Origin: Eopsaltria australis
Taxonomy: Eukaryota; Chordata; Aves; Passeriformes; Petroicidae
Assembly (NCBI GenBank): GCA_034509425.1
Contig: JAVTVJ010000447.1
Location: 1,240,001-1,304,000, forward strand
Reading direction: 5' to 3'
DNA length: 64,000 bases
Within the stretch, counting starts at the first letter, position 1. Every line of letters begins with the position of its first letter. The notes beneath the pieces are model-generated. The model saw only the letters and a list, made by a program, of their open reading frames with translations. It did not search any database and was not told where the DNA came from. The translations under genes were made by a program, and so were the position numbers. Of the stretch, positions 61,966 through 64,000 are shown one piece after another.

Positions 61966-64000
61966 CCTTAAAGGTTCCTTTTGTGTAATCACTGATTTCT
62001 CTGATCCACCCATGCCCTAATCATTACACAGTCCATCTCACTCTCACTGTTTCGAGAAATATTTAATTACTGTGGATTATCTCCCAAGGGTTGATCAGGA
62101 AAGGCTTTAGACATCACAAATCCTGCACCACCCTCAGGGTGGCACAAACCTTTCTTCTGGATATTCTGGCAACAGAATGGACCTCACACCACCTCTAATG
62201 TGTTCATGGTGCAGAGTGAGCAAAATTAAGAGATCCCTGTTTTTACACCATTATGGAAAACTGATTGAAAAAAAAAAAAAAGATATATTCAAAATATCCT
62301 TCTCTAGTGTTTCCCCTTCCTCCTGACTGATCTTTTTATGAAAAACCAGCCAAGAAGCTGTTCTTGGGCTATGTAATTTTTTTTTGTTTGTTTCTTTTGG
62401 CTGACTGTCAACCACCCAGCAAAAATAAACTCATTAAGCTGACAAGAGACCTGAACACACTCGTGTTGTCAGTGCATCTCAGCATCATTCTCGTTAACCC
62501 AAAAGCCATAAAACAATTAAAATAAAGTTAAGCTGACTCCACCCTTAGGATGCAACCAAGTTTACAAGGACCTGTCACTCCAAAGCCAGTGTCTGGCAGC
62601 ATCTGAGCTCAAGGGGATGTGCAGCTTCAGCACATGTCAAGCCAAAACAGTTCTAAAACTAGCAGCAAAAAAGGAGAACACGGAGTTTGGAGCCTCCAAA
62701 AAAGCATCTCTGCCACAATTAGAGCTCTCAACCTAATTGTGTTTGCAAGCCTACTATTTTTGCATCCAAACCACACTGCTCTCCCTGTGCAGAATCTGTC
62801 CAGTTATCTGGGATTTTTCCTTTGCTGCCACCACGTTTGTGGTTTGCTGAGCAGATCCCCAGCTCAAGGCTCACACCAAGCCTTGTAATCAGCGAGGTTT
62901 CTACTTAAAAGCAAAAGGGAAAAAAGTTACCATGGCTACTACACTCACTCAGCTTCCTCAACTACCTGAAGACATTAATTCTGAAGGCTTTTTGGCTATG
63001 TTTGCACTAAATGTATGCTTCCATACTACTCTGTCATGCAAATGAGGTTGTGCTGCAGCGTTTGAGATCACCTGGGACCATTCAATACCTTTGGCTGGCG
63101 TTCCAGGAAGACTCCACAAGAAGCAAGGTGATAGTTTCACTGATCACATTAAGGAAATTATAATTGAATGTATTAAGTGTAATTAAAAACAATAATAAAA
63201 TGTTGTTTCTTACCCAGCCAAATGAAGGTAAATAGGTGAACATGGATAACCCAGGCATTTTCTTGCTCTTAGGCTGAATTTGTAAACAAAATACAGTTGG
63301 TAGTAAGGACAGAATTAGAACAAGGTAAGCCATAAAATATTTGCAGAAAATGCTCTGGAAATGCACTTAAGTTATTCAGAAGACGAGGAAAGCACACAGA
63401 GAATGATAAAATGTGTATAATATTTGATGCTGCTTTTCATCCAAACACAGCATGAGTAGAAGTTAATCCTGCCCAGGATTTGTGTCCCCACTGCTCTTTA
63501 GCACCTGGAAAGCACCTGAGCACTTCCTCTACAGTCACCTTCATCCCCTCAGCTCAGGCCTGAAGGTAAGGGTTGGAATTTGAGTATAAAAGAAAATAAA
63601 AAGGAAAAACTTTGTTCAAGGTTGCAATTAGTGTGCGAGAGCAAATCAATGCATCGAGGGATTCAGTTTGCTGCCTTAGCCACGCACAGAATTCTCCCTA
63701 AGCCATGCAAGGAAAATTAAATCATGGGATAGAAATAGTTCTTCTCTTTCCTTTTTTTCACGTTCCTGTTCTTGCCAGGCATCAGATGTGACCCAGAAAC
63801 AATACTTAGCAAGGCCAAGGGTACAAAATTCAGCTCGAATTTTAGGGGGAGCATGGGCTACCAAGTAACAGCTCCGCAGCCTCCGAGCAGCACTCCCAGA
63901 CAAGCAGGACATTTGTCAGAGTGGTTTTATCCTGATTCTCTCCCTACACCACCTCATCCTCCTTCATTCACAGCCTCCCTGACAATTTCTTGTTCTTAGA

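Larger units (their letters stand above)
57284..64000. other. Non-coding stretch to the right edge
   Basis: It contains the ATT microsatellite and CR1 remnants at 59.7 and 61.8 kb. I see no CpG-dense promoter or exon, so if the CTNNA2 5' UTR exon is not in the 19.7-21.5 kb region it probably lies beyond the window. Confidence 0.55.

Noticed and set aside
1..64000. Strand bias of CR1 insertions relative to CTNNA2
   Set aside because: About eleven fragments lie on the minus (gene sense) strand and eight on the plus strand. This is no meaningful bias at this sample size.

Overview
This window is vertebrate nuclear DNA, almost certainly from a bird. The DNA is AT-rich, almost entirely non-coding, and scattered with at least 19 fragments of CR1, the dominant avian LINE. 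Most CR1 fragments are 5'-truncated and end in the typical ATTCTRTG-type octamers. A songbird is plausible but not proven by the sequence.

The only exon I can identify with confidence is on the minus strand at 16040-16146. It encodes the first 34 residues of alpha-N-catenin (CTNNA2), from the initiator Met to LVTQ. Its leader is only 5 nt long. Its donor reads CAG|GCAAGT, so the next intron starts with GC rather than GT. On the minus strand, bases 16037 down to 1 are therefore the first coding intron. Bases above 16146 are the intron upstream of the start exon, possibly including 5' UTR exons or promoter. I did not find the next CTNNA2 exon (the family continues with VTTLVN), so it lies beyond the left edge.

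Layout from left to right: 1-16.0 kb is intron with five CR1 fragments and a speculative 72-nt phase-0 exon at 13028-13099. The start exon is at 16.04-16.15 kb. At 19.7-21.5 kb there is a modestly CpG-enriched stretch. It holds a possible alternative first exon whose ATG (19950) would read in frame into CTNNA2 if spliced to 16146. From 21.5 to 44.7 kb is sequence with CR1 fragments, an ancient CR1 relic at 27.7-28.1 kb, a 0.7-kb CR1 with an internal 10-bp minisatellite (35.5-36.2 kb), and a GT-rich tract followed by a 66-bp tandem duplication (33.7-34.1 kb). At 44.7-46.0 kb a plus-strand CR1 is broken by two insertions: a 455-bp solo LTR and a ~420-bp unidentified core. That core recurs inverted, also joined to a CR1 tail, at 56.7-57.3 kb. 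The remainder to 64 kb is non-coding sequence with small CR1 fragments and microsatellites.

The most unusual signal is the inverted pair. The cores differ by only about 3%, yet the CR1 tails attached to them at the same CR1 base differ by about 20%. No RNA genes, CRISPR arrays or prokaryotic features were seen.
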